Origin: Perkinsus olseni
Taxonomy: Eukaryota > Perkinsozoa > Perkinsida
DNA length: 64,000 bases
NCBI GenBank assembly: GCA_013115125.1
Contig: JABANN010000126.1
Coordinates: 1-64,000 of the forward strand
Direction of reading: 5' to 3'
The notes below the pieces were generated by a model that saw only the letters and a list, made by a program, of their open reading frames with translations, ran no database searches and was not told the DNA's origin. This document shows, one piece after another, positions 22,001 to 31,837 of this stretch (positions within the stretch are counted from its first letter, which is position 1; the number at the start of each line of letters is the position of its first letter). The translations under genes and the position numbers were made by a program.

Positions 22001-24542
22001 TAAGAAGCTGGAGAGTGAGCTGGCGGCTGCCAAAAAGTCTCTAGAGGAGGTACTGCGGGAGGGTGACGATGGGAAAGTCTCACATCCGAGAAAACTTTGG
22101 CACTGCGCAAGCTCGTATCTTTCCACCGGAGGAGTGAGAGCCGGGTTGTTGATGATATCGTTTTCCGTGTTTCGCCAGCATCGACCTTGGATACCTGGTC
22201 AGGCGAGTAAGGCGGTGACGGGTCGAGTGGAAGCGGCGAGTAAGTCGATGGAAGCAGCTAATAAGGAGCTGCAGAGACAGCTGGCTGAGATGGTGAAGGA
22301 AAAGGAAACTTTGGAGAAGAAGACAGAGGCTGCAGAGGCGGAGGCGACGGCTGCGAGGGAAGAGAAGGAAGAGATTAAGGCATCATTGGATATCAGAAGC
22401 AAAGAGTAATAATGGACGGGGGTGGGATCGAACCAGCGACCTATGGCCATTCGTGTCCTCGTGATCATTTTCTGACGCATAGGTCGTTGGGATACCAATT
22501 TTTTCGGAACTTATCAACTATCGCTCTTGCCATCATCGACGAGATCTTCTAAATTGGAATGAGGGCCATAACAAAATGATTCCGGCCAGTCGTTGGTAGA
22601 GTAGTAACTCTTCTCTCTACCACAGCTTTTATATTTCACGCAAGGTTCGACCTAAGATTCTCTTCAGACCAGCGGCTGGCTCTCCCAAGGCTCCGAGAGG
22701 TGAGGAAGTGGCTGGCAGTATGAGGGACGCCCGGAAAATAAAGGACCTTGAGAGACAACTGGCGGTGAGTCGCAGTTGAAATTTTTCGATTTTTTTCGAA
22801 ATTTTTTTGCCTTTTCCAGCGGTCGAATGAGATGATGGCACAATTGCAGAAGAGGTCGATGGATGGGGACTCGACGAGTAAGGGTCTCGCGGAAGAATCG
22901 AACAAATGGCGGAAGAGGGCGGAAGGCGCGGAGGCTGAGTTGGAGGAGCTACGTGAAATTGTGAAGGAGAACGAGACTGAGATTTCCGAGTTGAGAGAGG
23001 AGGCGTTGAGGAAATTCGAGGAGGTGCAAGAAGAGCAAGATGAGCAGCCAGTCGAGAAGGTTGCTGAGCTTCCCTTGGAGCCAATAGTGCAGCAGCCGGC
23101 TGTTGAGGAGGTGAGGGAAGCTGTTTCCGACCCGGGCATCACCACGAGGATTGCGGAACTGGAAGAGGAAAATCAGAAGCTGACGCTGGTCCTGGTCGAA
23201 CTGCGGGAGAAAATGGGGGAAATGGCGACTCGACTGGAGCAGGGAGGAGTTTCTGGCGGGGTCGTTGAGGGTGTGCTTGAGGACGTTGGGCTGGCTAATT
23301 TCGCGGGGAGAGGTAGAGTGAGGAGAGCTACTCGGAATGTCTTCCAGCGGTTGTACGAGGACGCCTTAAGGAGGTTGCGGAGACTGGGAGAGCTGCGGGA
23401 TCGCGTGAGGACTTTGCAGGAGCAGGAGTTTCTGGCGATTTATTATTCTAGGGTGGGCTATAGGACTTTTACTGGTTATGAACCGGGATGGATAAGGAAA
23501 TACCGAAGGAAGTTGATGGTGGGGACGGCGAGGGAGCTGGAGGGTTCGGTGATGGGTCGTAGTGTTACGGCTGGCAGTACTGAATCGGAGAAGGTCGAAA
23601 GAAGGACTCCGGTCGGAGGTGGTGGTGGGCCTGCGGGGCTTAGTAGTGGTACAGGGGTGACGAGGAAGGAGCGGAGCGGTGGTGGGAGGAATCTGGAGGT
23701 TGGAGGTAGTAGGTGGGGATTTTAATGTTGGTTGACCTTTTTTGTAACGAGCAAGGGTGAAAGATTCGTTGACACGGAATTGAAAGTGGGATTATCGTAC
23801 CGGAATGACGTGCCTGTCCGGGCTTTTAGTAGACCTCCTTCGAGTTTCAAGAGGCCAAGCTCTCAGAACCGTTTTTTGCACGTTAAGTCCGATCCTGATA
23901 GCGTTTCTGGAATGCAGGAGAGGCAGTCTGTTGAAGACCAGATACCAATTGAGTTCGAAGCCAGCTCGTATCCGCAGGAGATTTTCGTTAGTTGTGACGA
24001 CGTCAAATTCGAATGCTTATCTTTACCGAAAAGAATCGTGAACTTTCCGTGCTGGAAATCGAGATCAAGTTTGAGCGCCTCTTTTCGGAGTTCGAGTTGC
24101 GGGGATCCCGCCGTTACAGTTACTAGACTACCTTCAACAGGCCTCAAGACGACGTTTCATAAGTTGGACCGCGGTCGAGTGGTAGGTGAACTCAGGATGA
24201 TTTTTTTCGACTTTTGTGTGATTCCAGTTGGGCTACGCGAGCAGCCCGCAGCTGCCTTTGCCATCGCATAACGTCGGCGGCTTCCATTCTGACGTACCCT
24301 CACAGCGGGCTCCTCAGCGAGCTGCCCCACTGGCGTGAGTGCTGCTAGCGGAGCGACGCAGGATTGTGTATTTTTCCGTCTTCAGGACACCGGGGAGGGC
24401 GTCGGTGGCAGCGGCCCAGCAGCGGCTTTATGACGTGTCGACGACCGTAGGGGCCGCGTACCTGATGTCGGGTTCAACCGCCCACACCTTACCAAAGCTG
24501 GATGTACTCATGAAACAGAAGAAGTCTCAGCCGAAGGGCTGA
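19025..24542 (+). CDS. Large coiled-coil protein (multi-exon)
   Basis: A chain of plus-strand exons links by short introns. It starts with a helical region ([36 protein letters not shown]; about 19025-19530) and a Gly/Arg/Gln-rich low-complexity part (about 19900-20440). Then follow coiled-coil exons: [20 protein letters not shown] (20961-21218), [19 protein letters not shown] (about 21330-21510), [20 protein letters not shown] (about 21780-22400) and [18 protein letters not shown] (22830-23725). A Ser/Pro-rich tail ends QKKSQPKG, stop at 24540-24542. Heptad patterning and Glu/Lys/Arg content are unmistakable, but no family is recognised. The neighbouring ciliary-type genes make a cytoskeletal role possible; that is inference. 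Coordinates mark the outer limits; the true start codon is not certain. Confidence 0.55.
19315..19366 (+). other. 52-nt intron ending in the TTCAACCTAAG|ATAC motif
   Basis: The exon ends GAGTATAG and the intron begins GTAGTAG and ends CTTCAACCTAAG. The next exon starts ATAC, and the join is phase 2 (AGA TAC), giving [19 protein letters not shown] in frame. Confidence 0.55.
19556..19640 (+). mobile_element. MITE-like inverted-repeat element, copy 1
   Basis: Outer arms TGAAACTC (19557-19564) and its reverse complement GAGTTTCA lie about 70 bp apart, with a perfect inner 12-bp repeat TCGACTCTGGAA (19569-19580) / TTCCAGAGTCGA (19600-19611). The sequence continues to TCTATTGAAC. A related copy lies at 31075-31163. 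It sits between exons of the coiled-coil gene. Short length, inverted arms and dispersal fit a non-autonomous DNA element. Confidence 0.55.
20846..20960 (+). other. 115-nt intron hosting a complete tRNA gene
   Basis: Exon NEEPRYT ends ACG at 20845. The intron runs from GTAATAATGAAC to CACTCTTCAG, and the next exon reads [15 protein letters not shown] in phase 0. The tRNA fills bases 12-84 of the intron on the opposite strand. The 5' start GTAATAATGRAC is shared with the intron at 22406, which also begins with tRNA-like sequence. Confidence 0.7.
20857..20929 (-). tRNA. tRNA-Lys (CUU)
   Basis: A full 73-nt cloverleaf: acceptor GCCCGTC pairs with GGTGGGT (including G-U pairs), the D stem GCTC pairs with GAGC, and the anticodon stem CAAGG pairs perfectly with CCTTG around loop CTCTTAA (anticodon CUU). 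T stem GTGGG pairs with CCCAC and the discriminator is G. A-box and B-box sequences (TAGCTCAGTCGG, GGTTCGAGCC) are intact. No internal intron. It resembles canonical eukaryotic tRNA-Lys throughout and should be functional. It lies antisense inside an intron of the coiled-coil gene. Confidence 0.95.
21904..21948 (+). other. 45-nt intron with tRNA 3'-end-like sequence (antisense)
   Basis: Removing GTAGGTC to GCTTGTAG joins LATEDL to [13 protein letters not shown] and restores a smooth heptad pattern. The intron is a multiple of three and has no stop, so it could also be read through. Its reverse complement includes CGTTCGATCCCCGG followed by CGGAGGCA, like the T-loop and acceptor end of a tRNA, although the T stem is broken. 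Confidence 0.45.
22115..22194 (+). mobile_element. Motif element, 80-nt version
   Basis: Starts GTATCTTTCCACC and ends CCAGCATCGACCTTGGATAC. The terminal 20 nt match the 43-nt element in IFT144 (53091-53133) with one difference. It occupies the 3' part of an in-frame (3n) intron of the coiled-coil gene that ends CTGGTCAG at 22202. The longer middle distinguishes it from the 43-nt copies. Confidence 0.55.
22406..22667 (+). other. 262-nt intron with tRNA-like, hairpin and motif segments
   Basis: Starts GTAATAATGGAC and ends CTCTTCAG; phase 2 join ([14 protein letters not shown]). On the minus strand it carries GGTTCGATCCCACC, a B-box with four of five T-stem pairs. A 13-bp inverted repeat (22433-22445 / 22478-22490, one G-U pair) overlaps it. 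The TTCGACCTAAGATTC motif lies at 22646-22660, just before the 3' splice site. All recurrent intron signals except the AGCGGAGCGAAGC motif occur together here. Confidence 0.55.
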
Positions 24543-26330
24543 CCATGTTGATCATGTTGATGTTAAGAGCTGCGCTGGTTTGAGTTGAGTCTGTGGGAGG
24601 CAAGAGTATCTTTGGTTGAAGCGTGTCTGTTACAGGTATGTCACTGCTAGGCATTCATTAGAAGTATCATCAAAAATGCGAAGTGAAAAGACGGTTGCAG
24701 CTAGTTACTGTCGTGCAGGCTGAGCTGAATTTGAGGGGAAGAATAAAAGCGTGTGTGACACTCTCCTCTCAGACGGCGGGGCTGTTACGAGTCGATGATG
24801 GCGTTGTGCAGGCTAAGAGAATCTTTCGTCTCCATTACGGACCATGTCAACCTCTCCCGGCTGAAAGAGTATCTTAGGTTGAAGCGAGGCACTTACAAAT
24901 GCCTCCGTTGAGAATTTTTTGTGAAATGAAACCGAATTGGTTTACGTCGAAAAAATTGTATTTCCGAAAGTATTTCCGATATCATCCGCCGTCGGCGGGT
25001 CTGTTACGAGTGGGTGATGGCGTTGTGCAAGTTATGAGGATCTTCCGTAGTCATTTCAAACCATGACGACGTCCACGACAACAGCAGGAGTCGGGCGAGA
25101 GCGGCAACTAAGGCACCTCTGTCGGACATTGGAGTTCCTGGCCTTCCTTACTGAAGTTGGTGTCAGCGGCTAGGATTTTTCGAAAGATGAATTGCTTCGC
25201 TCCGCTCAGAAAGATTTCGGGAGGCTGATGAGAGTCTGCCGAGTATGTCGACTTGAGTACAACTCGGCTGAGGAAAAATGGTTCCGAGAATTCCATCTGG
25301 GTCGGAGGTTGTTCGGAAAGAGGACTTCCAGGGTAGGCCTATCTTGAAATCTTGCTTATCTTGTATTTCCTCAACGCCTGTGTAGGTCATACAGCCGCCC
25401 GAAGGCCTCACCCTGAAGGACCTGTCAATAATATCTTCCCGACTTCCTCTGGCCTTCAACACGGACCGACCTCCGGCGATTGCTGATGTGACCTTCACTG
25501 ATGAGGGTGAGCATAAGCGAAGCGATTCTGATTACACTTCCAAGGCCTACCCATTACTGTTATATACAACCTTTTTCGAGAGGCAGATTGATCCATGATT
25601 GTTGCAGAGATGTTCCACTTTTCGGAGCGCTGTACTTGGAGGAAGGTCCCCTTCTGTGGACCAAAATCTTCAAGATATTAGAGAGCCAAGAAACCAAGAT
25701 ATTATCTTGGTCTCTTGCTCGATTCCTCAAGCATGCGGCGTGAGCGGTTACAACCTCCCTAGTGGGGTTGTCGTCTGGTCTGTGGGCCGACAGAATCAGC
25801 GAAAAATGGTTGCGACTCCCATAATCTAACATGACAGACGTAAATAATTCCGTTTCCATGCGAAAAAAACGCATCCCTGGTCCATCACTGAGGCTGGTAG
25901 AGATGTGGGAAACCCCTACACCTTGTCTGGCCCTTAGCCATGACCCAGCCTGAGAGCTGATGATGCTGTTTTTGTGTAGGGCGCGTGGTCCGCTGTACAA
26001 GAGTCGGTGGGGACCGTTGCGTGGTTGCCGATGCACCCCTGCCGACGCCGTTACAGCCGCAGCTGAGGGATGGGGTAAGGGGGGGCGTCTGTCGCTTACC
26101 AATTGATTTTGGGTGAAAATCTTCATAAGCGAACTGCTTGTGAAGGAGTGGCTACGGCACGTTGGGGTGGTTATTTGACGTCAGAATTTTTGGGTTGGGA
26201 TGAGTTCTGGGGACAACTGTTGAACTCGATGCTCCCTACTGGAATGAGAAACAACCGTGGTGAAAAACGATTTTCGAGTACTATCATGAGAATTTATTCA
26301 GGCTGCTATTCGATTAATTTGGTGATCTAT
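24543..26330. other. Region without a supported gene
   Basis: Contains the tandem duplication at 24776-25075, a copy of the GCTTCGCTCCGCT intron motif at 25194-25206, and overlapping open frames of up to 188 codons on the minus strand (25560-26126) that show no domain and low-complexity composition. Minus-strand exons near 25160-25500 are possible but unproven. Confidence 0.4.
24776..25075 (+). repeat. Diverged tandem duplication
   Basis: Two copies, about 24776-24850 and 24993-25071, share CTGTTACGAGT, GATGATGGCGTTGTGCA / GTGATGGCGTTGTGCA, ATCTTYCGT and CCATG in the same order. Two antisense copies of the intron motif (24606-24620 and 24869-24883) lie in and just before it. No gene is assigned in this interval. 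Confidence 0.6.
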
Positions 26331-26339
26331 CAATAGTTT

Positions 26340-26658
26340 GGGGTGATTTAGTGACAGTTCTGGGTAATTTAGTGACAGTTCTGAGTAATTTAGTGACAGT
26401 TCTGGGTAATTTAGTGACAGTTCTGGGTAATTTAGTGACAGTTCTGGGTAATTTAGTGACAGTTCTGGGTAATTTAGTGNNNNNNNNNNNNNNNNNNNNN
26501 NNNNNNNNNNNNNNNNNNNNNNNNNNNNNNNNNNNNNNNNNNNNNNNNNNNNNNNNNNNNNNNNNNNNNNNNNNNNNTGACAGTTCTGGGTGATTTAGTG
26601 ACAGTTCTGGGTAATTTAGTGACAGTTCATGGTAATCTAGTGACAGATCTGGGTAATT
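26340..26658 (+). repeat. 21-bp tandem array interrupted by an assembly gap
   Basis: The unit GTGACAGTTCTGGGTAATTTA repeats head to tail on both sides of a 98-base N run (26480-26577). Early and late units carry single changes (GGGTGATTTA, GAGTAATTTA, GTTCATGGTAATCTA), as expected at the edges of an array. True copy number is unknown because of the gap. The open frame across it (TVLGNLV repeats) is a by-product of the unit length. Confidence 0.95.
26480..26577. other. Assembly gap (98 N)
   Basis: 98 unresolved bases inside the 21-bp tandem array. The second gap in this window (39356-39453) has exactly the same length and is also in a tandem array, so the N count is probably a fixed placeholder rather than a measured distance. 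Confidence 0.95.
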
Positions 26659-26934
26659 TGAAAAAAAATAAAAGATTTTTTATCTGTTTGGATGGATTAT
26701 TAGCGACGGGTATACATATGCTTCTTCGGGTAAAGTTTCAACTTGAGCTGGGAATGCTGTAGTAATCATGGACTGCAGTCCGCTGCCTTCGCTTCGCTTC
26801 GGGATGACCGAGATCCCTGTTCGATGCTGAACCTCTCACCCGGAATTGGGCTCACCACCTGAACGATTTGGGCTTATTATGGGTATGCGGCATGCGTCTT
26901 AGTTTTTGGTCGTGGCGATCTTCCTCCGTGCTGC

Positions 26935-28435
26935 ATCCTCTCAGGCCGTGATAGTATCCCCGGTGTCCTACTATGAGGTGTCGATTCGACCAGCAGAGCA
27001 CCCCCGCTGGACCAACGCCAATGTGAAGCAGTGCGTTAGTGTCGGTGTGTGTCTGAGGAGTTGGAAGCAACGGCCAAGGGGGCAGCAGGCTGGCTGGTGC
27101 AAGTAGGTCCCCTTACCGCCTCACTGGGAGTATTTCTGATGGCAGATACAGCTGGGGGCTGCATGGTGATGATGGCAACCTCTTCCATGGCAGTGGTATG
27201 CATCATTCTGTGGAGGCCTTCAGTCGACCCTTCGGAGCAGGCGACACTATCGGTGAGGAGGAAGGGCGTTGCCTTGCTCGGAAGAAGCGGAAGACTTTAC
27301 TAGCATTATATCAATATTAGGTTTAGTAGCGTTTTGGTATTATTACAGTGATACGTACTTGTGTGGGTGAGTTTTAAGTCCAACGCCGACAGTACGGCTC
27401 GGTTGGACTAGCATCAGCGATGGATCAGTTCAGCGTCCTGAATTGGCTCTGTCGACGTATGCTGATTAAGTACTTGTCAATATTTCTTGAACTAGGTCAG
27501 CATTGGTCAGAGATAAATCGATTATCATTATTTGATACGTTTCTGACACGATAAAGTAGTCCCATCGGAATCTTCCCCAACTCTGTTTGGTATCTGATGC
27601 CCCTTTACCAGGTTGTGGTGTGAACTACCAGAACAACACGATCTTCTACACCCTGAACGGGCAGATGCTGGGAGAAGCCTTTCCCCTTCATGGACCGCCC
27701 TTTCGACGACGCCTCATTCCAATGATCGGTCTTGACACCGAATGGTCTGTGAAGATCAACCTAGGGCGGGAGGAGTTCATGTACCATGGCCTGCCGCCGT
27801 ACAGCCCAACCACGCTTGCTAAGCTGGCCGACTACGCGATAGCTCAGGGTTGGATAAGGACCGCTCCCCCGGCGAGGGGTGATGGGAAGATCGCCATTCG
27901 GGGGAGTATCTTACGTCGACTCATGGCAGCGACGGGTGAGGGCGATCGAGCGGTAGCGAGTACGTTGCAGCCGTTAACGTCGCAGTTCAGCAGTGATGGC
28001 AACGAGAGTGAGAGCTGGTCTGATATCATTGAGATTCACGATGATTTGTTCGAAGATGAGGTTTTCACCAGCGCGGATCCTGTCGATGATTCTGACTTTT
28101 CGGCGGCCGGCTGGGTGCCAGATTTTGGAGAGTTAAACGGTGGGGTGGATGCGTTTGGCATTGAAGAGGCGGGGGAAGTGCCCGACCCGGGTGTTGAGGA
28201 TTTCGACGAACCCTTTGTGGACGCGGTTCCTATTGATGCGGACTTGGACGACTTCGAGTTGATACCGAACCCTCAGTGGGACGACTTGGACATGGTGTAT
28301 GGGGAAGAGGAGGTCATTGAAGACCCCTTTATGGTTGATCAAAGTGATTCTGACTACTACGATATGGTACAGCCATTTGGCGATGGCAGTGGCATGGGAA
28401 ATGGGCCTCGAGCTCTCCCGGCCGATTCTGATTGA
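26935..28435 (+). CDS. SPRY-domain protein (multi-exon)
   Basis: A SPRY domain is assembled from exons. The first strand is PVSYYEVSIRPAEH with CVSVGVC (about 26957-27050). The middle is DGRYSWGLHGDDGNLFHG and FSRPFGAGDTIG (27137-27252). After an intron of about 356 nt comes GCGVNYQNNTIFYTLNG, then RRLIPMIGLDTEWSVKINLG (from 27609). The order YEV, SxGV, DG..., FGAGDxxGCGV, FYTxNG, PxxGL is the classic SPRY signature. SPRY domains bind partner proteins, often as adaptors of ubiquitin ligases. An acidic, Asp/Glu-rich tail of about 150 residues follows, ending LPADSD with stop TGA at 28433-28435. An N-terminal partner domain and true start upstream of 26935 are not resolved. Confidence 0.75.
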
Positions 28436-29925
28436 TCTCTTCTTTTTGCGATGTACCATTGAGTCACAGATTCGACGACGATTCAGTAACCGTGGGATAC
28501 TTTCCTCACGGATGCTTCCTCGGAAAAGATTCATAATAGTCTTCACGCAACTTTTCTTGATACGTGTTTCAAATCATTGTCACCACAACAGAGGCGGCTG
28601 TGTTGTGTTGAGTCATGTCTAAATGCTCGCAGGTTCACCGACTCGGGTTTAACTCCCGGTGGCGTCGTTATAACCTTCCCTTCAAGGAGACAGACCTTGA
28701 CAGTCTCATCGCTTTGTCAGTTCTAGCCCTATCGTGGACAGTCGTACGCTTGGGGTCGCAGCCCCTTTCGAAGTCGTACACTCCGTCGTCGTTGTGAGTA
28801 GCAGAACTCGACACCTGGGCGACCCTTCAAGATTCCCCTCATCCCCTTGCTGGCCATATTGTTACAGTCATGTCATAAGCTTCGATGCCAAAGCCATGGT
28901 CATCTACTGCCGTTGCATTCGGACCAATTGAGGCCTTTAAGGTCAGCGCAAACGCTCAGTGCCATCTTTTCCGATACGACCGCAGATGCAACTGAGAAGA
29001 CACAGATCTCGCTTGACCGCAGAGCGCGTTCCCATGTTTTTTACATCCTCGGCAATCGCCATGTACCACCAACGCCGGTCGAACAGGGATTTTCCGATTG
29101 ATCTGGGAACGATCCCATTGGCCCAACAAGAATTAGCGACACAACTAGTTGTCTCCCTGGCTTCGATGCATTCTGACGGCGCCAGACTGGTATAACTACC
29201 ATTTGTATGTGCAAGTTGCTGAGCATTTAACGTCATAAGTCTCAATGACGAGCGGCGGTGTTGAGAGTGGGTCAAAGGCTAACAGAGAGTCCGCCCAATT
29301 TATGCTCTTCTACGACAGGGACGCACGGGAAAGCGAAGGGAGCATAGCTAGCTTAGCCGCCAGTGGCGACCCGCTGCACGAGCCATTCAATGAACTTATC
29401 CTGAAATCCGGAACGATTCTGGACGTGCACTTGACGTGAAGAAGTCGAGGCCAGAAGCAGGCGCACTTCCTAGAGCCTTCAGCCTAGGCGTGTGAGAAGA
29501 GTTGGGTTGTAGACGGTGATGCATAGAAAGGCGCGCGGCAGAGGCCAGGGCGAGCAGGAGAAAGCGGACGGGTAACGGTGGTAAAGAAGTCCTCACGGAG
29601 GAGAAACGACTGCGAAACTGGCAGGAGGATGGGAATAGGCTCATTCCTGAAAACTTCAGCCTGAAGTTGTGGAGGCTCGAGTGCTGTTCGGTCCGAATGA
29701 GCCTTCGAGCGCCTCGATTTTCCCCCGTTGCGTCGCTCGAAACCGCAATGGTTTCCTCCAGTCGGCCCACTTTGCAATCCGTCTCCCGAATTTAAAGAGA
29801 TCTTCGTTCCTCCCGGTGAGTTCGCCGGTCACAGCCAGGAACGTTCAGGTATCACTGATGCCGTTGAACTTGTTGTGAGCGCCCCTTAGGAACTTCTTAA
29901 TAGTGGCTTCCATCCGTCTTGACCC
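28436..29925. other. Region without a supported gene
   Basis: Open frames on both strands are at most 124 codons and overlap each other. A plus-strand frame at 29245-29439 (SAQFMLFYDRDARESEG...) ending in a stop could be an exon or relic, but nothing supports its expression. Confidence 0.4.
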
Positions 29926-29929
29926 TCCC

Positions 29930-30964
29930 AATGCTAATTTACTACATCTACTTTTGCACCCCGGTGGCCCTGGTTGTCGCCCGGACCTCGACGCCCGTTT
30001 TCGATGGTGAAAGCAAGCGTTGTTATTCAAAGGAGAAGTTCCCCCTCCCAGTGTTATCGATACACGCATTCTGTGCTGAAGCCAAGGAGGTCGATGATGC
30101 TGAATGGGTCCTTCGTTTCGCTTATTCGCTCGAGAGCGATCAGACAGTCCACAAGGAGGGCCCTCTCATAGCAATGAAACGTGTTGATTGCGAAGCAGGC
30201 GACGAATCCGAGTCCCTCGTACCCGAATCGATGCCGAAGACGTGAGGCCTATCGTTGAGTGGATTCGAGAGATGGGCGAGGACTTCGGCAGAACTGAGGG
30301 GGTTCTCTTGGGCAGCGTATCCTTGCACGTGCGATGCCCTAAGCAGGATATCGCGGTGGAGTTTGGATTTGATGAGGACCCTACGCCGTTGGTCCTCAGC
30401 CCTCTTGGTAGCGCGCCTCTTCTGCCCTCCTAGAGACCCAAGGAGAATGGCTGGGGCTCCGTCCTCAAGAAGTGAAAACGTAAAGAATCGGATGTGGGAG
30501 ATCCGCCCAGCGCGAAGTCTTTCCGAACCCCCGACGACCCAGTCGAGCTTATCCCCGGTAACTACGAGACGATTGATAAGGCGGTGAAGATAGAGGCAGA
30601 AATCATACGCTCCCTCGCAGGCATTCTGAAGGTCAACCTGACGTTCACGATTATCAAATGGGAGCGAGCTAAAAATGGCGGCAAACGGTTGAGGCGGCAG
30701 ACGGAAGAGACCAATACGGGGTTCGTACCGTTGACCGAGTCATGGAGGGCCTTCCGATTGAATACCGCCTCCTTGAGTAAAGATGACCGCAAGGCCGCTG
30801 AGGACAGCATCAACCGTTCGGCAACTTTCTAGCGGGGTCTTGTTTCGGACACCATCACTATTCAGCCATTAAGTAACGACGAAATTATGCTGCGCTACGG
30901 TGAGCCGGAAAATGGCAGAGCACCCCACGCTGTGCAGTTGCTCCGCGATGGCATTCGTGTATGA
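29930..30964 (+). pseudogene. Decayed paralogue of the secreted protein at 31838-32845
   Basis: Fragments in three frames align in order with the intact gene downstream: KRCYSKEKFPLPVLSIHAFC with EAKEVDDAEW, then DFGRTEGVLLGSVSL, then NTGFVPLTESWRAFRLNTAS, LRYGEP and the C-terminal APHAVQLL. Together they cover the whole length of the intact protein. Frame changes and an early stop leave no single open frame. The two copies lie head to tail about 1 kb apart, so this is a local tandem duplicate that has lost function. Confidence 0.8.
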
Positions 30965-31074
30965 AGGGGATCCGCATTGACTAGGCATGTTGTTCTTGGC
31001 ATCCGCTGCTCCGCGTTGACAAACGGCCACTCTGGGCCAGGAAGCTGAATACGGGGACGCTCAGTAAACTGACC

Positions 31075-31163
31075 CTGAAACTCAGAATCGATTCTGTAAT
31101 CGCGAATTAGTGTAAAAATTGATTCCAGAATCGATGCTGAGCATCAGAACTGGTTTACTGAAC
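31075..31163 (+). mobile_element. MITE-like inverted-repeat element, copy 2
   Basis: Shares CTGAAACTCAGARTCGAYTC at its start, an inner CCAGAATCGAT arm and a GGTTTACTGAAC end with the copy at 19556-19640. It lies between the tandem secreted-protein genes. The inner inverted repeat (AATCGATTCTG / CAGAATCGAT) is retained while the outer arms have diverged. Confidence 0.5.
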
Positions 31164-31837
31164 AGAGGGCATGTTGGGCATTTTTCGAGTTCTCTGGGGC
31201 TGAACTGCCGTCGCGCCATCTCAGCCGGGAATTGCAGTTGTCTTTGTGGAGATCACACTGGCAGGGTTATCGGTCATTTGCGAAGAGGATTCGAGCCTTG
31301 GTAAAATCAATAGCCCCCATGCAGTCTCCTATATTTTTGGGCGCCGCTCCGTTGGCCTCGTTGGCGGTACCATCTTTCGTTTAAATCACAGCTCTAGTGA
31401 TACGGTGGAGCACTCGAGTTGAGCAGCTCAGCGGCACTCCAGCGAACTTTTTCGATCTCTTTATCTTCCTCCTTTCGGGGGTCGTCACGGTAGAGACCTG
31501 ATTCGGGGCATCAGCTCTAGAAAAGGCTCGAAGGCTGCTCATTCTCTCCGGACCGTTTTCGAGCGCCTAGTTTCTCCACCATTGTGTTGCTTAAACAAGG
31601 AAAATGCAAAACCCTCTGGAATGCCTCGGAACTCGCTGTGGGCGTCGTTTGGATACACCACCATTCATCGGTGTGCGCCGGGGCACCCTTAATTCCTCTA
31701 TTTCTCACCTTCTTCCTTATATTTCTTTGACCAGAAAGGCGTGGGTAACTGTACCACATTCGGTTCGATGTATAAAGGAACAGTTCAATTGGATATGCTT
31801 CCCTTTTTCCGAGTATTGTTTCGGCGTGACCCTCACA

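Noticed and set aside
24606-25075. Repeat cluster considered as a CRISPR-like array
   Set aside because: Only two diverged units with no regular spacers, in a eukaryotic genome.
25560-26126. 188-codon minus-strand open frame
   Set aside because: No domain, biased composition and overlapping frames on the other strand; not supported as a gene.
26351-26593. Open frame of TVLGNLV repeats
   Set aside because: It is the translation of a 21-bp tandem array that crosses an assembly gap; a 21-bp unit keeps any frame open.
28630-28660. GGGTTTAACTCCCGG resembling a tRNA T-arm downstream of the SPRY gene
   Set aside because: The B-box consensus is poor and no intron context was found.
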